Of a stretch of DNA of 64,000 nucleotides, positions 27,901 through 42,900 are shown piece by piece. Position 1 is the stretch's first letter. Every line of letters starts with the position of its first letter. The stretch is from positions 33,052,650 to 33,116,649 of the forward strand of contig JAQFVV010012394.1 of the NCBI GenBank assembly GCA_028023455.1. Reading direction: 5' to 3'. The DNA is from Epiperipatus broadwayi. Taxonomy: Eukaryota; Onychophora; Udeonychophora; Euonychophora; Peripatidae. The notes beneath the pieces were generated by a model that did not search any database, was not told where the DNA came from, and worked only from the letters and a program-made list of their open reading frames with translations. Both the position numbers and the translations under genes were made by a program.

Positions 27901-30900
27901 CAAATTTGTCCAGAGCCTCAAAAAGGTATAACACGACTATGCCCCCCCCCCCATTCCTTTACAATAAAAAGAAATATATTTATTTTGCTATGATAGCAGT
28001 TAAGTGATTTGTTCATCAGGTTGCTAGGAACGACACAAGCTTCCACGTGACTATTCCAAATTTGAATCTTTACTCATTTTATAAGTGAGGTTAAAGATGA
28101 AATGGTATCTTAGCAACTACGACTAAAAACTAATGAACATTTATGAATAACATTTAAAAAAAGTCCTCTGTATATCAAACAAAAAATGCATTCAATTTTC
28201 AAGAACTAAAATAATAAACTTATTAGGATTAATTACTTCCTCAGTTAATGCATATATTACTATTGGAATATTTATTATGCATAAAGATAATGAAGTATTA
28301 AGTATTGCACGTATTAATGCGTATTAATGCGTACAATTAATGTCAATATAAAGGGTTGCTTTAATTTGTAGCAGAAAAATAATACACACTCACTCATAAG
28401 CGTGCATGTCCAATCAAACTCAAAAACAACAACAAAAAGAACAAGAGAGAAAAACTACACTAGAAATGAAATTTGCGATGACTATAGAAACCAATCTTTA
28501 ACCCACAAATAAATCTCTACATATAAAATGTGCTGTCCATTTTCCGGTTTAGTTGATATTTTACTGATGGTGCAGATTTCAATTTTTCATCACAAAACTT
28601 GCCTTTCTGAAATATTTCCACAATATGTCTAATTGTAGCTCTCAAATCTTCTCTGCCATATCTTCCAAATGGAAACAATTGACATTGTATTTCTTTAAAT
28701 GCTATTGAGATATGTGATGTGACACACTGTGACTCAAAATACAGAGTCAGGAATCTCTCAGCAACTATGCCCAAAGAAACCTGTTAGCCACTTTACCTTC
28801 CCTTTTCATTTCCCACCCCAAATTTTCCCATAATTTCCTCCATCCCATTTCCACAACATAATCTTTGTCAACTCCATGGCCTTCATATCTAAATCCTCCT
28901 TATGTTTTCCCAAACCCCACATAAAACCAATAACCCACTTTCTGTGTAATCACTTTGTTCATATTTATTCTTCCATAACTTCATTATTTGTATCCTTTCT
29001 GCTTCCAAACATTTACATAGAATTAACAGATGCCTAATATTTTCTATGCCTTCCTTACACAACTTTCAGACTAAATCATCCATATTTTTCCATTTACGTG
29101 CATATTCCCTGGTTGCTAAAGATCCCATTTGAGCCTTGAACAATAAACTACTTTCCTTACTATTATTGTAAATTAACTCACACGCAATGTTCTGTTTACT
29201 TCTATATATATTTAAACTATTTTTACTCTCCATACTAGTTCTTCATCTCTCCAACTCCCTATTCTTTATTAATGCATCTATTCTTCTATCCCATTCCTTA
29301 CCATTATAACACTCAACAATCCTCCTAGCACAATCATCCCACCTTTTGTACAAATATACTGATATAAATTCTTTATCCAAATCTTCTGCATAACACATTA
29401 CCTTTCTCACCCATCTTGTTGCCTGCCCTTTACTTTTAACCAATTAAGTACTATTTTGGTTATTCTTTTATTATCCATAAACTGCAATCTACCGAGCATT
29501 TTCATTTTCCTTTTTGCATCTCTCATATAAAAACTTGACCATCCCATTTCTCCTTGAAATTGCCTTCTTTGCTGTTCACACATCTGCATCTAATGTATGT
29601 CTTCCTACTCCTTTTTGTACTTTTTCTAAGTAATCTAATACCACTTTACTATCACACAACACATCATTGCCATTTGTTAACCTTGATAATACTTATAAGG
29701 TATATGGGTTCTACCTCTTGGATAAAAACCATACTAAAATTCCCATACAACAATATTTTAGGAAGTCTTCTATTATTTATGTTTTCTGTGGCCAATTCAA
29801 TGAAGGTTGATTTTATAATATAGTCTCTATAATATTATATTTAGCAAGTTGAACAACATTTTGGTTTTATGATTTTCACCATTGTATGCCACATATTTAG
29901 AGAGTTGTATAATAACAGAGTAAGTTTTCTGTATTTGAAGAAATAACTAGAACTTACTATAAACATATCTATATGAGAGAGTAATTGATAAAACATTGTC
30001 TTGAGCACAGACTGTATGAGATAGAGTTGATAGCTGAAGGGATCTTGAAAGTCCGTGTTCAAATCCCCTATATTACATCTAGAACCCAGGTAACAACCTT
30101 CTTCAGTGACCTATTTTGCACCACAACATGTGGAGAGACACATTTATAGTTATTAATGTAGAAGTTAAGATCAAGAATCCATAATTAACATCACTGAAAA
30201 AATTATTTATCTCTGAAATGCTGAGAACTTAATTTATTATTATATTTTATTTCTTTTTTGTTAAAAAATTGATTGTCAAAGCATTATGCTTTTTCTTATC
30301 TTGTTTGTAATTAGTTGCAAAAAACATTTCTAATATTGGATAAGGAAAAGATTTATTCAGTTTCTTTATTTATTAACAGTAGCTGAGAACTTTTGGCTAG
30401 ATAAGACCGATTCATAGCACTTATAAGGTGACTGGTATGCTGCAATATTTATAGGTAAACTGTTATATCTTTATTTATTAATTGTAGCTGAGTGTGGTTT
30501 TGAATAGTTTGCCTATAAATAATGCAGAATAACAGCCAACATATGAGTGATATGAATTTGTCTTCTCTATCTGAAAGCACATTCAGCTATTGATAATAAA
30601 TAAACTAAATAAACATTTTTAGCCACTATTAGAAACATTTTCTGCAACTAAATTGATTTTATATTTATAAATTACCTGTCTTTCGTCTTTCATTATTTGG
30701 ACATTCCTCATCTAAAAAATAAATAAGGTCACATGATATTATTACAATGCGTTTATTTAAAGATATACTGTTGTAGTAATAATGTTTTTTATATCTATTG
30801 CTAATACTGAAATGTAATTTGAATATTAATGTTTAATTGCTATAAGATATGGTTTTGACACAATAAAATACTCTTTGTTATTTAATCATTTGGGAGATAA

Positions 30901-33900
30901 AGATTTATATGTAATAATAAATTTCAAAGAGTCGTAATATTACATTTAAATATTTTAAACCTTGATATAACAGTAGATTTGATATATGGATTGCGAAACT
31001 TAGAGAGAATACTCTAATCAAATATATCAATGCTGTTAAATGAATTTATTTCTATTTACAAATACATTATTATTTATTAATACACATTTACAGTGTTTTC
31101 ATAGATATTTAAATATTTTATTTATATTAAAGTCTCATTATAGTAACAATCCATCTAGTATTTGGTTAAGCTAAAATTTTGATTATTAAAATATAGTTAT
31201 TTGTATATAATAATAAAAATAATCCATAGTTTTACAAATTATAAAAGTACTTTTGGTTAATTATTTAACCCTCTTCAGCTGCTATTTAATTAAAAAACAT
31301 AATGGATAATGTCATTAAGTCAAATCCTATGATTCCTGAATTTTAACATTAGCAGTTTGACAATTAATTAAATATATTTTATTTATGAAAATTAATTCCT
31401 TAATTTTTCTTTTAATATGGTTTTTATCTTCATAAAGATTCTTAACATTTTCAAGATCAAAACTAAATTTATATTCACAAGTCTTTTCATGTTTCAAGAA
31501 AACTGAAAGTGTTGCTAAATTATTATTATTATTTTTCACACGTTTATATAACATTTGATATCCTTTAATATTTTCTCTATACTGCAAATTCATCTATATA
31601 TGATATCATACATCCACAAAAAATTTGATAAACAACATTACTTTTTTGCTTGACAGATAATATACTTTTAGAAGTATTCACTAACTTAATCATATTATTT
31701 GGATTGCAAAATGCAACTTTAAATACAATATTTAATATATTTTTAAAAAATTTCACTTGAGAATTTGAAATATAGGAATAAAATTCATTTGTTATTATTA
31801 ATACTCAGCTCCTAATTTAGGAGATATAAAACTTTTGAAGAAGATTTCTGGAGCAATCAAAACTGTAAACTGTAAAAGAGGGTGGTAAATAAAGCATTGG
31901 GTAGCAGTAGTAAAGTGCATGGATCATTTAATATTATATGATATATATTGAAGTAGATAAATGCCATATCTATCTCATGGTTACTTCATGAAGTCTACTG
32001 CATGTGAATATTGGTTACAAATAGTTGTGAGGCAAAATAAGACAATGCATCTTTAACATATTTTTTAAAAATGTTAATGAAAACAGCAATATTTTATAGC
32101 ATATATAGAAAATACTCTGTCGGAAAAATAAATGTTAACAGAAGAAATATTAATTCCAAAAATACAGAGATAAATTGTAGTTAATGGCATATATAATCTA
32201 AATGCATTCTCAGTGCTGAAAACCCTTGTCAAAGATGGTAGTTATAAAATTAAAAAACAACAAATTATTACATCAAATCATTAATTGTGCACATTCTAAA
32301 CAGTACTTAAGTGAATACTATTAAACTTTTTATTAAACATAAAGTGCCTAGTAAAATGATAGTAAATGTAAAATTAAGAAGGTTTATTATAACAGTAACA
32401 TAAACAAGCTGTTAAGACAATGCCAAAAAATAGTGCCATAGTAATCAAAGGTTTGTGCATAAAATGCTTATTTAGTGCTGACTCATAACAATAACCTCAT
32501 TAATGAATGCTGCAAGCTAGACACTATACTGGGGGTATTGAATAGGTAGGCATTAGATAAGGATTGTATGCACATTCCTTCTAGCATCTATTGATTTCTA
32601 TGGTTTGCACTGATTGGCACTACTATATGGAGATTTTGCTACTATTTTAACAGCTTGTGTATGTATAGAAAATAGTGATCATGTAATGTATGACTGGTTC
32701 AATAGCAATCTTGCAAATAGGATGATGGTCACTATGGTTATTAAAAACCAAAGACACCAATATGTATAGATACTGAACTGGATTCAGATCCATATAAGCA
32801 AATCAGCTTCGATTGAAAACATTATTTTGGGCCTATAACTTTATCATTAATTAAACAGGTAAAAGGTGGCTTCTGAAGAGTCATATTGGATACAAATGTC
32901 TGGATACAGTGCTCTCAGATACAATACTCACACTGATGAAGGCCACAAGCTAGAAAATTGTCTGGGGATATTGAATGAGTAGGCATTAGATAGGAATTTT
33001 ATGCACAAACCTTCTTGCATACATTGATTTCTAAGGCTTGCACTGGTTGGCACTACTGTATGAAAAGTTCGCTACTGTTTTAACAGCTTGCATAAGCATA
33101 GAAATTATGATCAAGTGATGGTTACATACAAGTAGCCAAATAAATGGTCATCAGCAAGCGGCAGTCAAGATGCTAGTAATAAAAATATTTTGATTTTCTC
33201 ATTTGAAAATTGTTATTAAAAACAGTTTCTTCTTCACAAAATTGGCAAAAAGATTTATTGACTTATCATAAAATTTCATGCTAATGAAATTTAATAGCTT
33301 TCTCTATCCCTTTTTAATATCAGTTACTTACATTTTATAAGAATGTCCCTATTGCCATACTTTATTTGATATCAAATATTTTAAAGTTTTCTTCTCCAAA
33401 ATTCTCTGACTATTTTAAAACCCAAATATGCTTATTCTAGACTGAAATAAATATGTAAATCCATTTACTTTAACAAGTTTTAACAAACAATTCAAAACAA
33501 AGCAAAACTCTCCATATAGTAGTGCCATCTTGTATGAGATAGTGATCATGTGATGTTTAGTAAGTTTTAACAAACTAACAATCAAAGCACTGATAGTATG
33601 TACTTACAAACTTTGATGCCATGTTAAAATAACCAGCAAATCCATTCTCACAAGGGAATTGTTTAATAACTCCAACATTACTCAAATAAACTAAAGGTCA
33701 ATATACTTCACAAAGACTTTAGCTTTTTAATACCAAATTCAAAAACTCTGATTTGAAATAATCACAATACAATGAAACAAACTAGAGTTCAGCTGACACG
33801 ATCTTGCTAAATAATCTGCATGACAATTTAATCAATATATAAGACGTAAATGATAAAAGGGATACAATGTTCACAGACAGGAGAAGCATGAAAATTTTTC

Positions 33901-36900
33901 ATAATGTATCATTATTATACAAAGCTCCTCAAAATATATAAGTGAATGCAATGGGATCATAACATATGCTATATTTTGTTTTGAGCCTCCCTCATGTATA
34001 TCATACATTATATATAATAAAACATTTTGATGCTTAATTTTGAAAAGTATGAAATACATATTATTATTTGAACTGCAAGAGTGCAGTATATGTATCACGT
34101 ACATATTTACAATATATACTTTTTATGTGTATTATATGCATGTATATATTGTAAACCAGTTGGGTTAAATGGCAAACAGCAACATAATTGTGTAGCACAT
34201 ATATATATAAAGTAAAGAAACAGTAGAAATAAACACAGACATAAATTTTTGTAGTTATTTTCTACGTTTCACTTGGAATAATAATGACTGTAAAGGGTTA
34301 AATAGTTCTGGATTTAAAACAGAATTTTATTATAAATTAAAACATTTAAAAATGGTCTGAATACATGTTAATATTGTATTATTAGTATTCTGATTTTGAA
34401 TTTTAAAAAAATCTAAGAGTTAGAATTAACAGTTAAAAGATATTTTAAAATCTTTTAGAGAAGCAACCTGTGATAATGCAATCATTTTGAATTAAAATCA
34501 AAAAGCAAATCTTTTAGATTTAAAAGCATTGGTAATTAATTAATCAACAATCAAAAAGTGACTTGTCATAAAATTGACTATACTTTTTTAAAGAAAAAAA
34601 GAGAAAACTATAATTAGTTAAGAGATAAAAAAAAAATTTGTTCTGTCAAAAATTGACTATACTTTTTTTATAAAAAAAGAGAGAAAGCTGTAATAAAGTT
34701 TAATAACTTATTCAAATTATATTTTATATATTACACATGCATATGTGAATTTTATGTACTCTTAATACTAACCAAAGAATTAATTATAGAAAGTACATTT
34801 TGAATAATCTTATTATTGTGTCAAACTAAAATATATAAATCTTGGTGTATGCATAAATGGCTAAATGCACACCCATACTTGTAAAATGTAATAATTTTTT
34901 TATTATTAAATATCAATTCAAAAATGTTCATTTCATATTAAGCCACATACCTGTGTTCTGAATGTGTTTTAGGTAAACCCAGTGGAACTTATATGTAAAC
35001 CACCATATAGTAACTTAAATTTGTATTTTAATAATGTAGATCATAAAGAAATAACTTGAATTTTGTATTAATCACATATATGTAAATCACAATATGATAA
35101 TTTATTATTGTATGTTAATCAAAATCAGAAGGTTTAATTGATATGCATAGCCTTATTTCAGGCTTTAATATCATTTTTATTATTGTTAATAAACTTGTGT
35201 TCAACTATGAAAATTATTTCAGAAATTCTAAATATGTTTAAGATATCTATTTCCATCATCTCTTGGTCACATACAGTAATAGAGCTTGTGTTATCCTGCA
35301 CTGAATTCATGCATAATGGTCTGATATATGAATGGGGTGTAATTAGTGCTTTAGGGCAACCAGAGATGATCAATCATCATCTTGGTTGCCACAAAAGAAA
35401 ACACTCTTTAAAGCCCATGCACTACATTTTATTTTAGTTTAGTCTTATTAGAAGTTAAGTTTGTAATTGGACTGTACATTAATGGTAACTAAGTGGCCAG
35501 TGCATTGATGATAATCAGCATGTTTTAATATCCCAGCATTATTGTTCAGATTTTTCTGTTTATGTATTCTGATGGATTAGCACATAAGTTGTGCATTCAA
35601 AGTTATGTTTAAATAATTGCGTAAGCTGGAAAAAGCTTAATAGTTAGTCTACTCTACAGAAGACCCATTTTCAATCCAGTCACCAGATTGACTGTTGATT
35701 TATTTTGATGGATTATTCATGATGGTGAATGGTTGGTATTTTAAATATTTCTTTTGAGTATTTTACTTATTGATAATGCTGGTGGATTTATAGATAATCA
35801 TAACTGATCTAACTGGGCTGATCTCTCACAATGTGATCTCTCAAAAATCTCTCTTGTGCTCTCTCTAATACCTAAAAGTATCTTCAAATTTCATTATTTG
35901 AACTACTTATTATATTTTGAAATATTATATATATATATATTGTCTTCTTCACTTATTCATTTTATTATATTTACAAATGCCCAGGCGCCAATTCTATACA
36001 AGATAGAATAAAATTTATAACTGTAAATTGTTTTTAAACTTATTTAAAAGATTTTATACTGTAATTATTCTATGTCTTAGCTCAGTTGAGGTTATAGGAT
36101 ATGGTATTCATATAGGATGCAAATAAGAGTAATAGAAAATTTATGGATAACAATTCTGTAACACTAATTTAATCATATGCCACACATTTATTCAATTATA
36201 AAACCATTGCAAAATTATCAATTATCACATTTATTATAGGATAGACAATGATGAAGACCGGGTACCTTTATATCCACATCACCATCCATTCTAAGCAAAG
36301 TAAAATATGATATTGACACTGTAATATTGGGATCTATCAACTGCAGACAAATGAAATAAATTTGACTTATACTGGCAAATCTAGATATTCTATAACTATG
36401 TTATGTTAACCATATGTGTGTGTGTGGAAATGGAGAATCGAACATATAATAAAAACAATTCATATGGGATAGTTATTCAATAAAACATTTATTGGAAATA
36501 AATTACAAAATAACGAAAACAAAATATATTATTTTCCTATACATCTTGCCATTAACTCTACCACTTCCCTTCTTACTTAGATAAAGTATACTTCTCTCAA
36601 ACATCTCATTTATACTGAAAGAAATGAATTGTTAAAAAAAATGAAATGAACATGAAATTAATATGATATGTTATAAAGATTTTAATATTCATTTGCAAAC
36701 ATTAACTTTAATAATAGTTTTGCTTACTATTTATTTATTACCGATATTCTCGAATATGTGTGCCTTTAAAATGTTATAAATATAACGCATTTATCAATCA
36801 TAATATTTATAATTTATTTACGAAATAATTGAAATAAAACAAAAGTATAATTTTGGAAACAATAATAATAATAATATTTATAACAGTACACACACATTCG

Positions 36901-39900
36901 AATATAAAACTTATGTATAGAAAGATTTTTAAATCATGTAAGACAATATATCGTCTTACAATAATAATAACCAGTTACATTAGCTTTAAAAAAATATATA
37001 AAAATTACATTTCTAGTATACAAAAAAAAAATACTTATCGATACGTAATCATTAGATGATGAATTGTTATTAACTTGAAAGTCATTATTTGAAATGTCAA
37101 TGATATATATATATGATGTATACGCTGCTTCTATTAATAATAAATGAATCACAAACAAAAGTTAATCCTGAGGGTTAAAAAATAACTTGATATAACTGCG
37201 AAAGTTTCCAATATTGAAAATCCTGTAATAACCATCATAAATATGTTAGCATGCACTGGAATTATTTTATTAATCACCCAAAATAAAATCTCCAATTAGG
37301 TGAAACAATTATAGTAAAGTTTTATGGTTTTATCCTTTTAATTTTAAATTTGATATAATTTTTTATTCCCATTGTTAACAATTTCTCCATGTCAGTATGC
37401 AGTTACTATAGACGATCACTAACTGGCATTCAGTAATGTATTTCATTACTTATTTCAGTCATATAGGTGAATAATAATTTTTTTTAGTTTATAATTCTTT
37501 TACTAAGAAAGCAAATTATATTAGATAAATTTATTTTTTTAAATTTCACTTTATGTAATATTAAGAATAGGCTTTTAAAAATTGAAAATATATCAAGCGT
37601 TTTGCAATAGTATTGAATATGTTTTCTCACAATTATTTTCATTTCTAATATTTTCCATAATTCAATCATTATCAATTTACAACAAAATGTTAAATGACTT
37701 ATAATAGATATTCTTACATGGTATTCAGGCGTTTTAATAGCGAACTCAAATCGCTAGCTGGGAAAGTCAAAGCTGAAACCTTTCAGGGTTTATTTTTTCG
37801 TGTTCATCCTTTTCCTCTTAAGTAGTCTGTACAAAACTTTTCTGTCAACACCCACTCATGCCCTCTTTTTTATTATTATTATTATTGATCACTTGGCAAC
37901 ACTCCAAAACTAGCTTGCTTTATAAACTGACAACAATAGAGTATTAGAATGAAAATATCAAATATTAAATATTAATTTACAAATATTATCCAATAACACA
38001 AATAATCTTTACAATTCCAAATATATTATTAGAAACAATACATAACTAGTAAATAAAAAAAATATATAAATAAGAAAATCATTTTAATGAATTATACATG
38101 AGTATATCTGTTTTGTTTAGCATATAAATTTTACTATTACAATCTAGACATTATAAGTAATTGTATGAAAAAAAAATGGACAAAGTATGAAATGATGTAA
38201 ATGAACATACATCCACATACACAAGCTAAATCTTGGATTGGAGTAGACAATAATCTAGAACACCAATGAACAACACCTGCTATAACCTTCCTATTAACTC
38301 TACTCTTATACCAACATTTCCTGATGTTTTTCTATCTTCCTCTTCCACTACTAAATATATAATTTAAAGTTATATCCAACCAAAGTTTAATTTATTTAAA
38401 ATCTAATTTCAAATAGAAAATCCCATCTCAATTCATTTTTCTCAGATAACTATCTTTAGCCATTGTTAACCCAAATGTGAACTTCCCACATTTCTTCCTG
38501 GTGCCAACCTGGAAGGTCACAATATATATATATATTGAAGCTGGAAATATAGTACCCATTCCTGCTTCACCTAGTGCCAATGTCATCAGCACTAGTCTGG
38601 GTTTGAACCCAATCTTTATTAACTGACACCCATCTCATAATAGGTGGTAGTATATTTTAATCAATATTATAATCTTTTATATTTCATTAATCTTATTTTA
38701 TAATTAAAACTAACCTTTTTATATTAGTTTATTTATTTTCTATTTGTAAAAATGTATATTGTGTTTATTTTATCAAATTGAATTGAATCCTAGATATCTA
38801 TAAAATGTTACAAATATTTCAAATTCTTTATTAAAGTTCATTTTCTTCAACAAATCAGTTGGTAACATTTTATATTTATCTTTTAATCAATGTACACTTG
38901 AGAATCAATTATTTAAACAATGTAATATTTTTAAGAAATATTTTGTAAAAGTTTATACCAAATATGTTTGAAAGTCATTGTACTAAATTTTTCTGAATAA
39001 AATCTACATTTTGTTAATCTAAACCATAATTAAATAGATTTTGTTAGTACAATGACTGATAAACTTAATATGCTTGTTGTTGTTGTTGTTTTTAATTAGC
39101 AAATCAACCCTTGGGGCATGTTCATGCAGAGTTAGAGATTTTCCCTCCAAAGTGGCACCAACCTCACAGAACTGCTGAGAGCAGTTACAATTGGTGGAAG
39201 TCAGTATAGATTTAATCCTTTAGATAAGACCAGAACACATAAATATTGGAAAATTTGATTAGGGATTAATTATTGTTGAGTTGACTGAAGAGAAGTGATT
39301 AATCTATATATATCGTGCCTAAAGAAATGATGGGGTGAAAAGATCAGTCGTTTGCTTCTCAGAGGTCTGTTCCACTAACTAATCCATGCCTTTCCAGTGC
39401 TTAAACATCTAGCCAGAGACTGTCTGTGTCAAGGAAGCCTGCAAATAATCTAACTGTATAAATGTCTGTTTCCAGCCATGGAATGCGTACTGATTGATTC
39501 TGAGGTAATGTCCAATTTGCTGCAAGCCATTGATTTCATTTTACTTGCTTTCCAAATCAATACTAATTTATATTTTATATATCTGTGTGATGTTTATACA
39601 GCTTGGTTTAAAATGCGTCTTTTAATTTTATTCAATTTAAAATATCAATTCTTATAAAATTTTACATTATTTTGATGTGGCAAATTAAATTAATTTTTGT
39701 CGGTTTGTTTAGATTATTTGACTTACTGAAATGGCCAACTACAAAATTCAATGAGCTATTAACTTGAAATCCTCCCCCTGTTATTTTTTTTTAAATTTAA
39801 AAATCATTACAAGAAGACTTCTTTCCGTAAATTAATTAATAGAAAGCTCATTTAGTTTTGTACCTCATATATAAATTTATTTGAATGATTGAAATTATTT

Positions 39901-42900
39901 TAAAAGTATCTTACTATTACCTCCAATTTAAAATAGCCCTGTAATTATTTCTGAAAGAATAAATAATTTTAGTGAATCAATTAAGATAGAATTTTATCAA
40001 TCTATATATTTCATACATATATTTTATTTGTCAGAAAATATTAAAATTATGCTTTACAATTTATTAGTTTGATATTTAATGCCCGTCTATGTTAATTAAA
40101 GACAAGTCCTATTTTGTAATCTTCCGTGATGAGTGAGGAAAACAATTTCACATTTTAGTTTTAATTCTTGCCTTTCTTTTTGTAATATAATTTACTATTC
40201 ATTCATTAATGACCTAATGTTTCTGGGACTTTACATTATATCAGGGAGCCAATGATTTTAATCAGGATTTATTATTTTGTTAATGATACACTATCTATCT
40301 ATATACGTCTAAGGCATTGTGTATTTATAGTTACAACCATTTCATTATTATTGCTATTCTTGCTTTGCTACCAACCTCTTAGGATCTTCGGAATCTGACC
40401 AGTCCAACCTTTTACACTCCCTCAAAGTAGACATAGTTCATACCAAGGGATTCTTTTCGAGAATTGCTATTAAGATGTATATGCACATCAAAATATTATT
40501 ATGATTATTTAGAGACATGTTTGGCTGGAGGGCTAGCATTTCTCATAATCTAGTTGTATTTACTAGGAAATTCTGTAGTAAAGCCACCCAGGGGGTCAAT
40601 AACAGACCTCATTTATTTTGTTGTAATCTATAATAGCATATTGCCTTCTTCATCATTTTATATCTTTATTTAGAAAAACTGAAATGCTCTCTGCCATGAT
40701 GGCATGTCCTTCACAAACAATTTCGTTAATTAATTAAATCTGACTGTATAATTGTCAATTATTTATTTAAGAACTATTTTGCTTCCCACACTCATTATAT
40801 ACAAATGACTTTAAATGTAATAGTGTTTTAAATGCCCATATTTTATATTTTGTAATATATATATATATAAAACAGATTTATTTGTAATATCATATTTTAT
40901 TGCTGATTGGTTTTGGCTGACCAATTAACAAACTTTTATATTGTTTGTCAAAGCCGCATCAAAACGAATTAAATAAAATCACCAAGTTGTATAAACAAAG
41001 ACTACTTATTTTGTACTAAATTCTTTAATAAATTCCTATAATATTGTTCTCTTAAATAAGCTTAGTTTGTCATCACTCCCAATCTCTAAGGTTAATTACT
41101 CTATTTATTTAAATATTTCTTTGATTTAAATTTACTTCTGTGTAATGTTGCCATAAAGAATTATTATTATTATGATTCAAACCATTATTAATCGATCAAA
41201 TCATATCTGTACCATTCTGCAATCATCAGAATCCATTAAATCATTGATTTTTCATATAAACCCTTTATTATTTTGAGTATCTATGTGAACCATGACCTCC
41301 AGCTGGGACGGAATAAAACCAAGCACTGCTAGTGTCATCACAAACGTTATCCATTAGTCAGAGAGGCAATAATTTAGGCAAATAGGTTAGGATTCATCCT
41401 TGTCCTGACATATGTATCTTGTGCATGGTTGGATTCAAGGTACTTTTTCTTGGATTATTGGTCTTGTTGAATGAATACACAATTTTGACCAGCACAATAT
41501 ATATAAAGTCTTAAGCTAAATATTTCAATATTATGGAATAAAATAATTTAGCCTATATATATAAAATCTTAAGCTAAATATTTCAATATTATGGATTAAA
41601 ATAATTTAGCCTATTTAATTCAGTTATTTAAAAATATTTAGATTATTTAATATTTGCTTAAAAGACTAAAATTAATAGTTTGAATCTAAAGAAAAATTAA
41701 TTTAAAACTTGCCATGTTTCAAGTAAATGCAATGAACAAAGTTATTTTATGATATATAAATATAGTTATTCTACTAGGATTTTTGTTTTTAGTTGTTATT
41801 TAATGAATGCTTTTAAAGTAATGATTTATTAAATGTTAGTTTATGTAAGAGTGTTTAAAATCAGAATTTAGAAGTATAACTATCTGGGATAAGGATTAAT
41901 TTAAATCAGTTTTAAATGTTAGTCATTAATTTATTTTCATTGTTTGAAAATTTGGCTATATTTGGTGTACATGTGAATGTTTGGATATATGTGCATACAT
42001 GTGAAACAATTGAAAAGTTTAAAATGTTATTAAAAGTAATAATATTTTAAGACAAATGGTACATCTAATAATTACAGTATTAATTAAAAAGCTTTTAATT
42101 AGGTCAAAATAAAATAAAGATGCTTTGAGACAAAACATATGTTTAATTTTTTTAAAAAGGTAACTAATTTATTAGTATTAAGTAAATCATTTATTTAATC
42201 ATTAAACTGAATCAATAAAGTTCATTTATATTTTAATTTTTAGTTTATATGTCATGCACTAAAAATATCTTCATTGAGTTATAGGTTCAAGGTCAAATCA
42301 ATTAAAAAGTTAATAATTTGCATGTTATGATAAAATACTGGTAGAAGATTTATTAATCAATATCACATTACAGGAAATGCAGTAAAAATTTTGATGTATG
42401 TGTATGTATAAAAGAAACACATAGACTATTATAATTATTAATCTAATCTTATTCTTTAATTACTTCACTTAACTTTAATTTTGAATTAAATTGATTAGTT
42501 TTAATTTTTAAGTTTGATTCTTTATCATCTTCATGGCTGAATAAAAGTTGAAAAGTTATCCATTGCAATATTACTCCTGAAGTAAATGTTCAGCTGGCTC
42601 AACAAACAATAAATTCAATTAAAATGCTGAAAATCCTGTGAGGAAAAGTATGTTATTTATTTTTATACTAAAGCACTAGCTAAATTCAAACTTTTACTAT
42701 AATAATTATCTTTTGACAATTTGATTATTCTTTTAATTAGTTATTATCACTAATTTTAATGGCTAAAAAAGTTATTATATTTATGCCAAATTAAAATATG
42801 AAAATGATGCACAACTGTCAAAGTATTGAGTTTATTAAAATGAAAAGGAGTGACATTTATTTAGACTTGTATTATAAAATTATAATGAGAGCCAAAGTCA

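Noticed and set aside
26815-27960. GGGGCCCC-containing pair near 26840 and 27890 as ends of one transposon
   Set aside because: The similarity is short and a continuous inverted-repeat alignment could not be made.
29990-30080. tRNA-like B box GTGTTCAAATCCCC
   Set aside because: No cloverleaf, A box or acceptor pairing could be drawn; no tail or target duplication.
35138-35437. 99-aa plus-strand ORF overlapping a 71-aa minus-strand ORF
   Set aside because: Overlapping open frames on both strands with no recognisable motifs; consistent with chance.
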